NCBI GenBank assembly: GCA_900660155.1
Contig: CABFPE010000123.1
Location: 907,035-971,034, forward strand
DNA length: 64,000 nucleotides
Source of the DNA: Hofstenia miamia
Lineage: Eukaryota; Xenacoelomorpha; Acoela; Hofsteniidae
Direction: 5' to 3'
The notes beneath the pieces are model-generated. The model saw nothing but the letters and a program-made list of their open reading frames with translations. It had not been told where the DNA came from and ran no database searches. Positions 1-12,610 of this stretch are shown one piece after another. The first letter of the stretch is position 1; each line of letters begins with the position of its first letter. The position numbers and the translations under genes are program-made.

Positions 1-750
1 CCTACCCACATGGGCCACGTCTGCCTGAAGCAGAAAAAAATATTCAGGTGTGCTGTGGAGCGGGTGAGCCTCTGGCTGAACTGCGGGCCACAAGTTATAA
101 CTAATCTTGCAAGATTGCATATTTTAATTGGTTTCCATGTATGTTATCAGTAGGTTTCGGAGGTATATCGTTACCGACTATATAAGTTTTTGTAAAATTG
201 TATTCAGTTAAAGCTAGCAACACGAACGTGGAGAGCCTCCAATCGAAAGTAATGTTAAAAGGTGACTGACAAATGTGAAAGACTTTCACCTGACCACACA
301 ACTGAACTGATTTTTCTGAAGCAAAGTCTCAAATTTCTTAAAATTTTCAATAAAGTTTTTCCAAACCCAATTTTTCGACAACAATCCGTATCAGCAAGCT
401 TTTGTGAAATATCATATACCGTACGGTTACCGTACCATCAGTAGAAATCGCTCACCGCGGAAGCCTAGTTATTAGTTTTTTTTGCAGCTTGTATTCAACA
501 CTATTCCAGGCTTTTAATTTTATATTGATTTTTTTATTTTCCATAAAATTTCTGTTTGTTAAATGTTATGTATGGTTTTATTAAAATACTGTTTGACTAA
601 AGGTCGTAGGCACTGTGGACCAAGGTAAAACAAATTAGCCTAGTTAGACAAGCTGTCGGCAGGGCCGGACAAATTTTGAGATATTTGTGGGCTGTGGCCA
701 AAAAACAACAGACCGCTTCCACCTTAGGCATGGAGAACATTTCAGGATTT
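1..750. other. No gene seen; possible DNA transposon end near 663
   Basis: The first 100 bases are GC-richer than the surroundings and read like repeat sequence. At about 661 CAGGGCCGGACA resembles a hAT-type terminus, but no partner end was found. No supported coding. Confidence 0.3.
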
Positions 751-934
751 TGTAGTTATTGGGTTCGATATAGCACACTTTGCTTTTTATCACCAAATAT
801 AATCTTTCGAAGGATTATAATAAAACACGTATCATCTATAATCAACGGTTCATACATTTAAATATCCGTTAGCACCGCGATTACTAGTATCGTCTAGTTG
901 TGTGTCAACACTGTTACACAATTAAAAATCTACA
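751..934 (-). repeat. LTR-like end repeat (3' side of gypsy element)
   Basis: 184 bp starting TGTAGTTATT and ending CTACA, matching the repeat at 4599-4776. It includes a sequence resembling a tRNA-primer site (TTTGGTGA on the minus strand), so the true LTR edge may be inside this repeat. Confidence 0.75.
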
Positions 935-3900
935 CATCACCCCGGAAAATTAGGGAAAGCCAGCTTGGAAAATCTGTCTTTGCTTGCGGTTCCTTTGGGG
1001 TCGTGTAGCCTCTGACGCCAAGTTTTCGTCAGCAATTGTAGATTTTGCATTATGAGATTCGGGAGGATTAATTGCACCCGTGTTCTCTTCCTCTTTCTGT
1101 TGATGTGTTGGCAATCTTGATAGTCTATTTACAGCAACTGTTTCTCCATCAACCACTGCAACTTGAGGAGACATCATGCCTTCAACAATTCCTTCGCAGT
1201 GGTCCGGAATGTGCCCTTTTTTATTATACATAGGACATCGTATAATGACTATCCCCGGCAGCACGCTGCCAAGTTGTGAGTGACTTCGATTGATACATAT
1301 TTATTTGAGCCGATTTTATTGAATTCTCTTGAGCTATTTTCAATTCCTTCAAAGTTGCTCTAAACATTAAAAAAATGTGGCCTAAAGCCCGTTGCCGAAT
1401 GAACAGTATGACGATAATCTCCCATGGCTCTCGTAATATGGTTGCCCCAGCTTCCTTTAGAGCTACCAGATTCATGTTGAATTGACAGAAGCTTCGTATA
1501 CAGCGTTTTGTTGAATCTTTCACAGAGGCCATTGCCCTTTGGGTGGTAACTCGTCGTCCTTAGCTTGCATTTATTGGCAAATCGCTCACATTCAAGTTGA
1601 CTTCCTCTGTCGCTTAACAAGCACTCAATTTGTCCATAGCGTGGCACGTAATCTTGAAAAAATTTGCACAACGTATCAGTGGTAGTGTTTCTAATGCAGT
1701 ACACCTCTGCAAAATTCAAAAGATAACGTTTTCCATTTGGTGTTGTCGGCAGCGGTCCAACAAGATCAATACAAACCAACTGTCGCGGTCGTAAAGCCTT
1801 TGGCAAAATCCCGGATGATGGTTTGGCCCATTGAGGCTTGATCCAACAACATGTTCCGCAGTTAAACAAAATTGTCGATATCTCTATTGCAACCTGGACA
1901 ACCCAGTTTATCCTGCTGAATCATTGCTTTCATTGCAGTTTTTCCAATGTGATTCCCGTTTATTGTCTTCAGTAATGTATGCTTCCATGTTGTTCCATAA
2001 TCTTTGCTAATTAAGCAACTCTCCCGCTACAACATTGTCTTTGCTTTTAATCAATTTGGCGTTAAAGTCGTAATCTTTTAATGCCAGTCTCCAACGTAGC
2101 AATTTGGGTGATGGTTTCAGGGTCTTGAACAAAAGAGAACATGCAGCGCTGTCCATTGTCAACGTAAAATGCCGACCTATTAGAAATTTTTTCATTTTTT
2201 CAACTGCAAACACCAAGGCCAGTGCCTCCTTTGCATTAATATGAAGATTCTTTTCATGCTGCCTGGGCTTCTTGTTTTGATCTAGTACACCTGATATCGT
2301 GGACATGGACGCATCGGTAGATAGGTTTATTGGTTCATCTGGGTTTGGAAGCGTTAAGGTAGCAAGACCAAGCTGTTGCTTTAATTTGTTAAATGAAAGA
2401 ACATGTTCACTGTTCCATGTTTGTAATGATCCTCTTTGAACTAGGCGCTGTAGTGGCAAACTGGTAGAAGCAAAATTGTGTATGTATTCTCGATACCACC
2501 CAATCATTCCCAAAAATCTTTGCAATGCGGCGCAACTCCTTTTGGCTTTTGAAACTGGATAATCGGTTCAATTCGTTTAGGATCTGGAGATACAGCATCG
2601 TTTTCAATGGCATTTTCCCAAGAATAAAACTTTCCTTTCAAAAAAAGCACACTTATCTTGTTGCAACGTAAGTCCCCTGTCTGCAATTTTGATTAAAATT
2701 ATTCTTAATATCGCATCAAGTTCTTTTGAATTCTTAGCCCAATCAGAACGTCATCTACCAGGTATGCACAATCAACTTCAGTTCCAAACAATTTATAACC
2801 GATTCTCGCCGCTTGAGCCATTGCATTTTTAAGACCTTCAATGATTCTTAAAGGCTCCCATAGTTTACTGTTTGCAACAAAAGCAGCTTTTGTAACATCT
2901 TCACTATTCAAGGGGATTTGGTGATAGAATTGCGCAAAGTCAATCTTCAAAAAAACTGAACAACCAGATGACTTTCTCAATTGATCATCCAAGTTTGAAA
3001 TTGGAAACGAATCAAATTCTGTACAGCTATTTAGAGATCGATAATCTATTACTAATCTAAGTTTATCACTCGATTCAACAACTTGAATATTGTGTCTGAA
3101 TGAAGAACACGATGGCCTTATCAGTCCGTTTTCTTGCCATTCTTTAATTTTACTTATAACGAACTCTTGATGTTTTGGGTTGTAGATGTGTCACACTGGT
3201 TGAGTACGAGGTTCTTGATTTTGCTTTAACTTTATAATTGGCGTAGGCTCAAAATTTCTCTGCTTTGTTTTTTTCATCAGTAGATCAAAAAGATGTCTAA
3301 AATCTTTTACTAATTGTTGTTTAAGTAGCTGATCCCCATCCTTTGTTTGCGTTGTCGCAGATAAAGTAATGGGTCTTCCTTTGCCTGAAAAATTAAGATG
3401 TATTGCTTCAAATCTTCAGAGAAATTCTATGCCAACAATGGCGTTAACTGGCAATTGATCAACAATTCGAAACATTATTTGTTCATCCACTGATTCATCT
3501 ACTTGAGCAGTTGTCTTCCAGCGTCCTGTTGGCTTAACTACAGATTAGATTCCTCGCTTTGCAATTTGCCTAAGGTGACTTTCTTGACAAATTCTTATTA
3601 AAATAATCTTGGCTCATAAGATTATAAGTCGATAAAGTGTGTATATAACAGGGGATAAGACTGGCTCTTTTTCTCAGTTCAATTGTTTTAAGATTATCTT
3701 TTTTCTCTGTAGCCATAAGCGAAATTTGTCCCTCCACAAAGTTCTGTAACCCATAATAGTCAACATTTTCTTCTTGTTGCTTATGGGCAATACTAGTGTT
3801 TACAAGAGCTCTCTGATTTTTTCTTGGCTTTTGACAAAAGCCTCAAAAATGACCGATAATTCCACAATTGAAACAAATTATGTTAGCAGCCGGACAATTC

Positions 3901-4598
3901 CTCCTTCCCAATTGGTGAATTTTACCACAAAACTTACATTTATTCTGTTGTGTCTTTGGCTCGTACTGAGAGTTGGAAACTGTTTGATGCCACTCTTCGA
4001 CTGTTTGTGCTGTCTAGCCCAGGAAGTCCCAAGCTGTTCTGCATTTTGGGAGGATTTGGTTTCTTCATGTGTTTCAGTGTATCTGTTGCATTTTCAGCAA
4101 TATGAGCAATTGACATAGCTATCGTAAAGTTTTATTCTTTAAGCATTGCTTTCCGACACTCGTCGTCAATTATGCCACTAACAATCCTATAGCAATATAT
4201 CGTATCTAGAAGTTTTTTCTTTTCTTCGATCTAACTTACATATGTGTCCTTGAGATACGAGATAACCATAAAAGTCATTAATTGGTTCGTTTGGTTGTTG
4301 TTTTCGTTCGAAGAACTTGTGTAGTTCCAAAGATAGGCTATCTATAGGGTTGCCGTATTTTTCCAGCTTATCCATGATATTGTCATATGTATCTTCGCTA
4401 GGAGATAGAGGAAATCCATTGTATACTTCTAAGGTTGTGTCAGATAGGGAATTCAATAGGTTGTCTCGTTTCGCTGATTCGTCCCTTATTCCAGCAGCTC
4501 GTAGAAAAATATTCATCTTCTGTTTCTATATTTGAAAGTTCCTCAGTCGATTTGACGGATCCATTATATCCAACAGTCCAGGAGTATTAAGACATTTT

Positions 4599-4776
4599 GT
4601 AGTTATTGGGTTCGACATAGTAAATTTTGATTTCTGTCACCAAATGTAATCCTTCAAAGGATTATAGTAAAACACACGCATTCTCTATTACCAACAGTTC
4701 ATACACTTAAATATCTGTTATCACCGCGATTACTAGTAACGTCTAGTTGTGTGTCAACACTAATTAAAAATCTACA
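4599..4776 (-). repeat. LTR-like end repeat (5' side of gypsy element)
   Basis: 178 bp, starting TGTAGTTATT and ending CTACA, about four fifths identical by eye to 751-934. It shares the ATTGGGTTCGA and CACCGCGATTACTAGTA stretches. Confidence 0.75.
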
Positions 4777-5990
4777 AAATATATGCTTGCTTTGGTTAAA
4801 TTAGAAAAGATTACTACGCCAGATTTCTCATTCAGCTGGTCCCCCTGGAATCTAAACATGAAAAACCTTTTAACACTAAGATCCTAACACTTATTTCAAA
4901 AAGGATCGATTAAGTATACTCATTGTATAAGTTTTTGTTGTGACTGTCACCTGTTTTCATGTCATGGTTCTGTAATGACAAAATTCAGTTGCTCTCGGAT
5001 GGTGCGAAAGAATGCAACTTTATTCTTCAATATATTTAAAAAAACCTCCTTCATGTACACTGTAATGTAGAATGTAAAGCCTGTTTTCAATTTCAACTTT
5101 AATACATTAACCATATTTAGTTATTGAACAGATTTCTGCCTTTGGAATGAGTAGCGGCCCCAGGTCACACACAATCCATAGTTGCAGAGCAACACTTCAC
5201 ACATTCATTTTGTAATAACTAATGTTTTTGTAAAATGCAAAAAAAGCCTTTTTCCTTTTCAAAATGCAAATATAATTGTTGAATATCCGTCTACAACAAA
5301 TTTTGCCAAATAGTTTTTTCTCGAAAATGCCTCAAAGTTTTATTCATTTTGCAGCATCAATAGATACAATTTTGGGTTGAACATTGAACTATGGCATCCT
5401 CAGCATAACCATTGACAAGGCTTTTATCATTCGACTATGTATCTGTCTATGAAAACGTTTCAATTTTGTTGACAATATAGAAGGCCGTGATATCACTCGT
5501 TCTAGAATATATTCCTAGACAAAGTTATCAGTTTATATAATTTCACTTTGAAATATTCTTTAGCTTATGAGCCATTTTTCAAGAGTCAATCTATTAAGTC
5601 AGAATGTCTGTGGTACTAAAAGTATTCCAACCGTCTTTACGTAGTATAAAACAATATTTCAGTATTTCAGGTAGTCGTACTCAATTATGTTGAAATTTAT
5701 TATTTCTATGTTATTCATGAAATGTTAATCAATATCATCAAGTTTCATTTAAATATTTCAAAACTGTTGGAGAATTAAGAGCTCTGGGTACTAAAAGTAC
5801 CCCCAAACCGTCATTAACTGTTAGTCCTGATTCTAAATAGTTTGATGAGGATTACGTGAAATGGTAGATACTTTTGCCGGGGATTGTATGTTAATACAAA
5901 AAACAATGGCCGCAAAACTAGAACTTGTTTTAACAGCATAATAAACTGATTTTAGATAAAATAATGTTGAAATTTTACATATAAAGTTAC
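4777..5990. other. No gene seen
   Basis: AT-rich sequence with no exon-like open frame, no clear repeat structure and no terminal repeats that I could find. Confidence 0.5.
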
Positions 5991-5994
5991 TTAG

Positions 5995-6228
5995 TCAGTA
6001 TTTTATTTTAAACTTGCGAACTATTTTTTGCACATTTTCAAGTAGCTTTCTTATTGAGGAGTTCAGAGATCTCAAATAATTAGTACATCTAGTGGTGGGT
6101 TTGCGCCCATGTATTATGGTGAAGATTTCTGTCACATCTGTAATTTTAAATTGACTTAAATTTCCTCCATAAATGTGGCTCAGATAGTTTAGCATATAAT
6201 TTTCATGTGAGCAACAGCTATTTTAAAA
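5995..6228 (-). CDS. Possible terminal exon, unknown protein
   Basis: An open stretch on the minus strand after a possible acceptor AAAATAG, ending in TGA. The product includes MLNYLSHIYGGNLSQFKITD and VTEIFTIIHGRKPTTRCTNY, then a basic end. The composition looks more protein-like than the usual AT-rich open frames here, and it is on the same strand and downstream of the TSP1 exons, so it could be that gene's last exon. No family recognised. Phase to the TSP1 exon does not match directly, so another exon would be needed. Confidence 0.3.
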
Positions 6229-6618
6229 CACAAATGAAAGAAAAGATATTCCTCTGTCCTGTGATAGTTTCAGCTTTTGGATATCATATTAGTTTAGGAG
6301 TTATAAGCGGTTAAATTATCTTAAGAAACTCTCATAGTTTTTAGAAACTACTCGATGAAATAAGTTTAAATTTATATCATTTGTAAGCTCACTAGGTTCG
6401 CGTAAAACTTCAAGAAATTTATGTAAATATTAATAATGATATAATGAACATCAAGTGTGTAGATGATAAAAGTGTCATCTAAATGTAAAAGTTGGCATTA
6501 GTAATTCATCACAATTACATTGAATATACTATAATTAGAAGAGTGATACTAACTGCAGTTGAATTTAATGCAATGTGTAACATGGGAAGGTTTGTCTTCA
6601 ATAAAAATAGTATCAGCT

Positions 6619-7526
6619 CAGAGTTGGAACCGTCTACCGGTTGGTCTGTTCTTAAGCCGGCTCATCTCGGCCGAAAATACAACTTCACGGCCGGCTCTGT
6701 CTATTAAAAAGTATATTAAATGATTTTCCATAGGTATTCATTGCATGAGTGACACTCAGCATTTAAAAATGCATAAAGGAATTAAGATATTCAACTTATT
6801 TTATATTATTGGCAAATAATATACTTCAGCTCTTCATCAAGTTGCCGCACTTCTAAACCCTACATTTGTTAGCTTATCTTTTATAAATGAATCAGGTGAT
6901 TGAGAAAACCAAGAGGATAAATAAAGATGCTATAAATTTGATTCGATCTAGTGGAACTCCTAACGATGAAATAGATGCATATTTAAAAATTTGTAATCAA
7001 AGGATATGGTTAATATAAGATGAAAATAATCTGCTCCAGTTTTGAAAGAAATTTCAGACTGAGTTTCCTTTTTTTCCTCAAATTGCAAGCGAAATTATTC
7101 CCATTCAATGTCACGTTAGTATAAGTGGTAATGTAGTGATAGACAGTGATGCTGTTGAATCTTTAACTGTTTTTAAAGAAGACTACGTTAATAATCAGTT
7201 GTCAGGTACTCATTAGATAAGTTGGACAACCTCAAAGTTTGCTTATGCTCAATAAAAATTGTACTCTTTTAATATAAAATATTGTCAATAATCACTAGTA
7301 AGTAAACCTAAGGCATAGAATAAACTATTGTAAGGAATTGAATTTATTTTCAAAATAGCAATCAAATAACCCCAAACTAACGTAGTGAAGAAAGTATCAG
7401 TCTGCACTCATCCACCAATGCATTTGTGTTTCTAAACCGGTCGAAACTGGATGGAACCAGCCTGCTAAGTAATTATCTTACCGGCTGCAGGGTCGGCTTG
7501 AAAATATGCTGCAGGTTCCAACTCTG
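6619..7526 (+). mobile_element. hAT DNA transposon with decayed transposase C-terminus
   Basis: The ends are inverted repeats starting CAGAGTTGGAACC, followed by GC-rich subterminal stretches on both sides. Inside, 6887-7018 is a small frame (AINLIRSSGTPNDEIDAYLK), and 7050-7216 reads KKFQTEFPFFPQIASEIIPI then SGNVVIDS and VESLTVFKEDYV. This follows the layout of the hAT C-terminal dimerisation region (FPxLxxIA, then SxxGxIV, then VxxLxFLKE). An in-frame TGA and a stop between the pieces show it is dead. The 8-bp flanks do not match. Confidence 0.65.
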
Positions 7527-10500
7527 ATCCAAATATTTATGTACGAAACATTGTTATTTTTGTTTATATGGAATCAATTGAAAGTAATTTGCAATATAAA
7601 TGAACCAATCACAATTGCAAGTTGCATTATTTTCTAAGAATGATTCTAAGATTGTGGCATGAAATTTAAACATTAGTTTGAATGATGACTGTCCCAAGCC
7701 TTTTGACACCTGACTTTCATTAAAAGTTTTAAAAGTAAATTTTAATGAGCATCTTCGTTCTCTGTTGAGGTAGAAATCATAGATCGCCAAATCATTTTCA
7801 TTTGAATAAACATTGCCTATAATCAAGGCAATAACTTTTGTCTTGCATATAATTCACCTTTCATGCTAGACAAACAGTTTTTGACACCTATATGTGCTTT
7901 GTAAATGAGATAATGTGCATACTGATAAAGCATGTTAAGTATCAAATTTGAGGACCACTTCTTGCATTTATATGTCAATAAACTATTAAATATCGAATTT
8001 TCTATACAAACATGGCTTCAATTTTGTTCCGAATTTGTAATTATTGCTAGGCATTTGACAACCATTAGACATAGTACCTTCAGACTAAGAAAACAATTTT
8101 AGGCCTGGGACAAGTTTATGTTAACATGGTAACTAGCATCTGATATCAAATCACTCATAATATACCAAATATTTAAGCAATCAAATATGTAACCTGAGCA
8201 AACATTTTAAGATTAAACGTGTGAATTCAGTTGCTGATTGTTTTGCGAGCTGTTGACATTTTAAAGAGCACAAACAACTTGTTCATTATTTTCAAAGCGT
8301 CTTACCAAAGCTCAAAAATGCAAATGTAAAAAGTAAGAAAAGTTTTAAATTTGTGCACAGACTCGAAAAGAAAAATTAACATTTAAAATTATGATTAAGA
8401 AGCTCTTAATTCAATGTATTTGCTAAAAATAAGGACCACTTCATACACTGAATAATTATTACATGTGCATGACCTAAGGTAATATATTGGGTAAATTTGC
8501 CATTTTTAGGTGCTTCTGAAGTACTTGTTAGTGCAAACTGATATTTGTTGATATTTGTTTTGTATTGGCTGTTTAGGATATTCTTCTACCCATGCCTGTC
8601 TTAATAGACTAAAATTGTCATCATTTAACATAAATTTGCTATTACCAGGGTCTTTGGTCTAATGCAAAACTTGCTTTGTTGCAAGCCCGCTTCTCAAAAT
8701 TTCTCTAGATCCCCCGCTTTCAATATGAAATATCCAGCTTAATGAGGGTTCGTGTACTTCATACAACCCATTCAAAGATACAATGAGCAAATCAAGAAGT
8801 GTAACAAAAAATTGTTGATTTGATTATTTCATTCATTTAATTACTTTTTACTAACATTGATTAGTGATGTAAAATTGCCTAATTTTTACGTTTACGAGAA
8901 TTACATTGCATTGAACTGATATCTTACTATCTAGTAACTAATACATGTAGCAAGCTGCTGTTTGATTTTTAAACCATTCTTGTAGTTTCACCCTTTTTTG
9001 CAAATCTTCCACCTTTGTCTCAAATCTCCCGCTTAATCAATTTTGTGTTGCCAGCCCTGTTATTGGCAAAAATTCATGCTTTAAATTGTAATTTAATTCT
9101 TAAAATCATCTTCTAGAAATTGTAGTTTAGATTAAATAGGAGGTGACATTGTTAACATTACAATTTAAGCAATGCTCAACTAATAGCCAATGAACTGTTC
9201 GAACACAGTGTATGGAATTGTCTCTTATTGAATAAAAACTTCAAAAACTTTGAATGGCTGTTTCTAACAGTTGCTTTGCTTTACAACTGTTTATAAAGTA
9301 AATGTTTGCTAAAAACACAGACTTTGAATGTATTTTAGCATTTGACAACTAAACTTATCGACCCATTAAATTAATTATGCTGTAGATTTTTTGGAAAAGC
9401 AATTCAATCACTTAAGGTTACTGAATCTTATTTACTAATCATTATTTTTAAAACTTAATAAGCCACATTGATTTAAGCTTAACTATATTCTTGGATTTTA
9501 TTTGCTTATTTAACTTGAAAATTATACACTGATTAAGGTGCAATGTTAGAATTTGACGTAAACGATTTTGCTTGCTTTTAAAAGTTTAGCCGACAAATCA
9601 GAAACGTAGACAAATAGAATATTTGACATATCTTGTTATCATGCAGCCGGTTAATATTAAATTAAATAGAGGTTAAAAAGATGCGTGCATTAAATTCCTA
9701 TTTTTTCATATAAGTCGTATCCGTTAGCAGACAGACCTGCGTTATTTAGTAAAGAAATTATTTTAGGGCAAAAATAAATAAATTGAAAAATATGTTTTAT
9801 CAGTTGACTGGATTCTTTGTTGTTTCTGTCTATCTCCTTAGAAATCTATGTTGCCTTGAATCTAACAAGTAATTGCGAGTGCATAGGTTTCAACACTAAC
9901 TAAGCTTAAAAAACTGCGGCTAACAAATCAAATTTATAATCATGATCTTGAAATCAAGAGATAGAAAATGTAGCTATTATGCAACCAACAATAATATATG
10001 CAAAGAAATGCTTTTCTAGGGTTGTGCGTATATGTATATTAAGAAACAAATGAATTTCAATGATAAAAATTTACATAATTTAACGGTTAGTCGCTCTTTG
10101 GGGACTTTTTGGACACATAGTACGCAATGGTCATTTTTCCTTATAAACTGTTACTTTTAAGGAATATATTTGTAGTTTTATTTACGCGGTGCACAGTCTC
10201 AAACTCCGTAAATTTGCATAGGTATTGGTATACACCGGTTGAACATTGTTTGGAAATTTTAGGACACCATGCTGTCGAGGATAATTTATTAGGTGTTCCT
10301 AACTAATTTTTTAAACTTGAAATTGAATTGAATAATGCATGACTTTATGTGCACCTATATATCTTAATTTATTTTTTTGTTAATTTTGTGTGAGTATTCA
10401 ATTGCAAAATTGGTATAAGAGATCTTCGAGACTGTATTGATATTGATTCTCAGTTATATTAGTCAAATATAGCAGAAAAGGCCTTTGATGCTTATGAATA

Positions 10501-11070
10501 AGCCCTTTCAATAATTGTATATTGCAATAGAGTTTGGCAATATATTGTAATATGTTGCAATTTTTTCGTTTATTGAGAACTACCCTTTTTATGAAATCAA
10601 TGCAAACTATGTTTGACATTAGTTTAATATTTTTTAGAACTAATTCTGTTTTAGCTGGTATCAGCAATTCAAAATCAATGTACATGTGTCTGACTATGGA
10701 AATCTAAGTTTAGTAGCATGGAGCCATATACTATACTAGGGCTAACTTGTCCATATCAAACACATTTTGCATTGAGAAAATACTATTTCAACATAATTGC
10801 ACTGATCCTAATGATTTCCTTACTCTTATGTTTTTAGAAATGCAATATACAGGCAATGTCATTCCAGATTGAGTTTACCTTAAGTCAACTTTTTTGAAAA
10901 CAAGATAAATTCAATGGGTTTAATCTATTATGACTAGCTACTTCAATAATAACGATATGCCCCCATTAAATATTACAGTAAAGAGTTATTAGACCTTGTC
11001 CTAAAAGACTTATTAATAGCATTGTATTGCTTATTTCCTAAGAGCTATACATATGGTGTTTGATTCACAA
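7527..11070. other. No supported gene; one possible transposon end
   Basis: Mostly AT-rich. A transposon-like end GTTGCCAGCCCTG lies at about 9044-9056 (minus: CAGGGCTGGCAAC, followed by GCGGGAGATTTGAGAC). The frames at 7554-7826 and 10398-10685 (minus) have no recognisable domain or good splice context and are probably chance. Confidence 0.4.
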
Positions 11071-11073
11071 TAG

Positions 11074-11491
11074 ATGGTGGGCGCGTGGCGTGGTTACCAT
11101 GGCCGCCATTGCATTGCCCTAGGGTGGGCAGTTACCAGACATAGGAAGCTAAGCAGCGCCAGCAATGCGAGCAAGGACCATCTTAGGGCCGCAGCAACAC
11201 TTGGCGTGTTTTATCATACATTTATAACTACAATGTCTAAAATAGAAACATAAAAGCACATAATACCAGCTCAAATACCCCCTGGGTTAGTTATATCTTT
11301 TTGGTTTTACAGACACACACTAATAGCCGCCATTTGTAACTACAAACGCAAAACGCTAGTGAGCACATGTGAAAATTTGACATGCCGTGCAGTGCTTAAT
11401 ACCCACGGTGTAATGTCGAAACATGCTCCCAGAAACCAGGCACGATTTCAACTCTTCCCCACACTCCATCTAAATACGCCACTGGATTCTT
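11074..11491. repeat. GC-rich interspersed repeat, SINE-like with a transposon-like end
   Basis: 11074-11220 is GC-rich in AT-rich surroundings and holds GGAAGCTAAGCAGCGCC, which resembles the internal promoter A-box of 5S rRNA (GGAAGCTAAGCAGGGTCGG). The right edge at about 11479-11491 reads TACGCCACTG, the complement of the common CAGTGGCGTA transposon terminus. It may be a 5S-derived SINE next to or inside a DNA transposon. Confidence 0.4.
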
Positions 11492-11672
11492 CAACTAGGA
11501 AGTAGCTTCTTATATCCATAGATTTCTAGCAGTTCATGAATACATCAGAACTATGACTCAACCATCGAAGCATACCATGTGTTAGCAGAATGCATTAAGC
11601 AATTACTATGATAAAAAAATTCATGTAGATTGTTAGTTTAGAAAACATTAACATGAAAAATTAATTACTTAC

Positions 11673-11913
11673 ATTTGAATATGATTCAGTATTATTTTGA
11701 CATAAATTGCTTTGACAGCATCTTCTGCGCTTTTTAAAACTATTTCTGGTAAGAGTTTTCATGCTTTGCATGCACAATTCAGGACGATTGGGAGATATTC
11801 CGAGAGAGTCTTTTCTTTGCATTAGGCATTCCCGTGTACTTTCTTGAAATCCATTTCCACAGGAAGATGTGCATGGGCTCCATTCGCCCCATTCTGATAA
11901 GAACAAACAATGA
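11673..11913 (-). CDS. TSP1 membrane protein exon 2: thrombospondin type-1 domain
   Basis: The acceptor follows a long pyrimidine tract and ends CACTTAG; the donor is GTAAGT. Eighty codons plus one base. The product has the TSP1 signature: SEWGEWSPCTSSCGNGFQES, then RECL, ELCMQ, RRCCQSNLCQN. The WxxWSxC and CGxG motifs and six or more cysteines are present. TSP1 domains bind matrix, glycans or other proteins outside the cell. An AG nearer the domain would give the wrong phase, so the exon start at 11913 is preferred. Later exons should lie further left. Confidence 0.85.
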
Positions 11914-12117
11914 CTAAGTGAACAGTAGGAAGGAGAGAACGACGACTGATCAATTGATCTAAAACAAAAACCTTATTCGAATTCCTTTGCAAAAAGATCC
12001 AATTATTTTTGTGCAGAAGGTGCACTTTATATAAAATGGAAATATCACAATGCTATTACTAAACCACACAACAAGCTCTAAATTATTTACATAATTTTAT
12101 ACTTAAGCTGTACTCAC

Positions 12118-12428
12118 CTGTATGAATTATAGCACACTAGCCAACCAAGAAGTCCAGAGATTGAAACAATGCAGACTGTGATTAGAAAAACCATTACATA
12201 CTTAATAATTTCATGCTTATTGGAATAATCTTGGAAAGAAGCCTTCCGTCTCTTCATAATTTTACGTTTGCAGATCTCTCGAATTAAATGAAAACGAAAC
12301 GCTTCTTCCGAGTCCGAAAGCTGTATTCGACTATCTAGTCTTGCAGGAGATGAGGCATATGGATCAACTGAAGACTTCTCCCTATTCGATTCGAGTTGTT
12401 CTTCAATCAAAGGGGAAAGATTATCTAT
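12118..12428 (-). CDS. TSP1 membrane protein exon 1 of 2 found: cytoplasmic tail and membrane segment
   Basis: An open exon between an AG acceptor (12429-12430) and a strong donor CAG|GTGAGT. About 103 residues: a hydrophilic serine- and acid-rich start, a very basic patch (about residues 53-62, CKRKIMKRRK), then one hydrophobic segment at residues 76-100 (core VMVFLITVCIVSISGLLGWL). The basic patch just before the membrane span suggests the N-terminus is inside and the following TSP1 domain outside (type II). It joins the next exon in phase through a 204-bp intron. The start codon exon was not found. I do not recognise the gene. Confidence 0.75.
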
Positions 12429-12554
12429 CTAAATGTTAACATATTTTTTGAATTCGTGCTTAAATTATGCAAAATAAACATGTTGGCAAAATTTCTTACT
12501 ATGAAATTTTTGTGGTGGTAGTATATCTGAGCTGTAATCAGTTGAGTACAATAA

Positions 12555-12610
12555 TTTATATATATGTATATATGTATATATATATTATTATTATTATTAA
12601 TATATATAAT
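12555..12610. repeat. (TA)n / (TTA)n microsatellite
   Basis: Runs of TATATG, TATATA and then TTATTATTA, just upstream of the TSP1 exon. Confidence 0.85.

Larger units (their letters stand above)
751..4776 (-). mobile_element. Ty3/gypsy LTR retroelement, broken
   Basis: An old retroelement on the minus strand. Gag-like sequence lies at about 4187-4540, a CCHC-type knuckle region at about 3860-3990, a protease region near 3400-3560, reverse transcriptase at about 2560-3230, RNase H at about 2010-2400 and integrase at about 950-1900. The order gag-PR-RT-RH-IN is that of Ty3/gypsy. The two end repeats differ at roughly a fifth of positions by eye, suggesting an old insertion. It carries more than five breaks and is a fossil. 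No matching target duplication is visible. Confidence 0.9.

Noticed and set aside
3774-4118. Plus-strand 114-residue frame
   Set aside because: Antisense shadow of the gypsy element.
7554-7826. Minus-strand 90-residue frame considered as a further TSP1-gene exon
   Set aside because: No good acceptor in frame and no family resemblance; it may still be real but cannot be supported.
10398-10685. Minus-strand 95-residue frame
   Set aside because: No recognisable domain; length is possible by chance in this much sequence.
11822-12025. Minus-strand frame overlapping the TSP1 exon
   Set aside because: Wrong frame of the TSP1 sequence plus intron.
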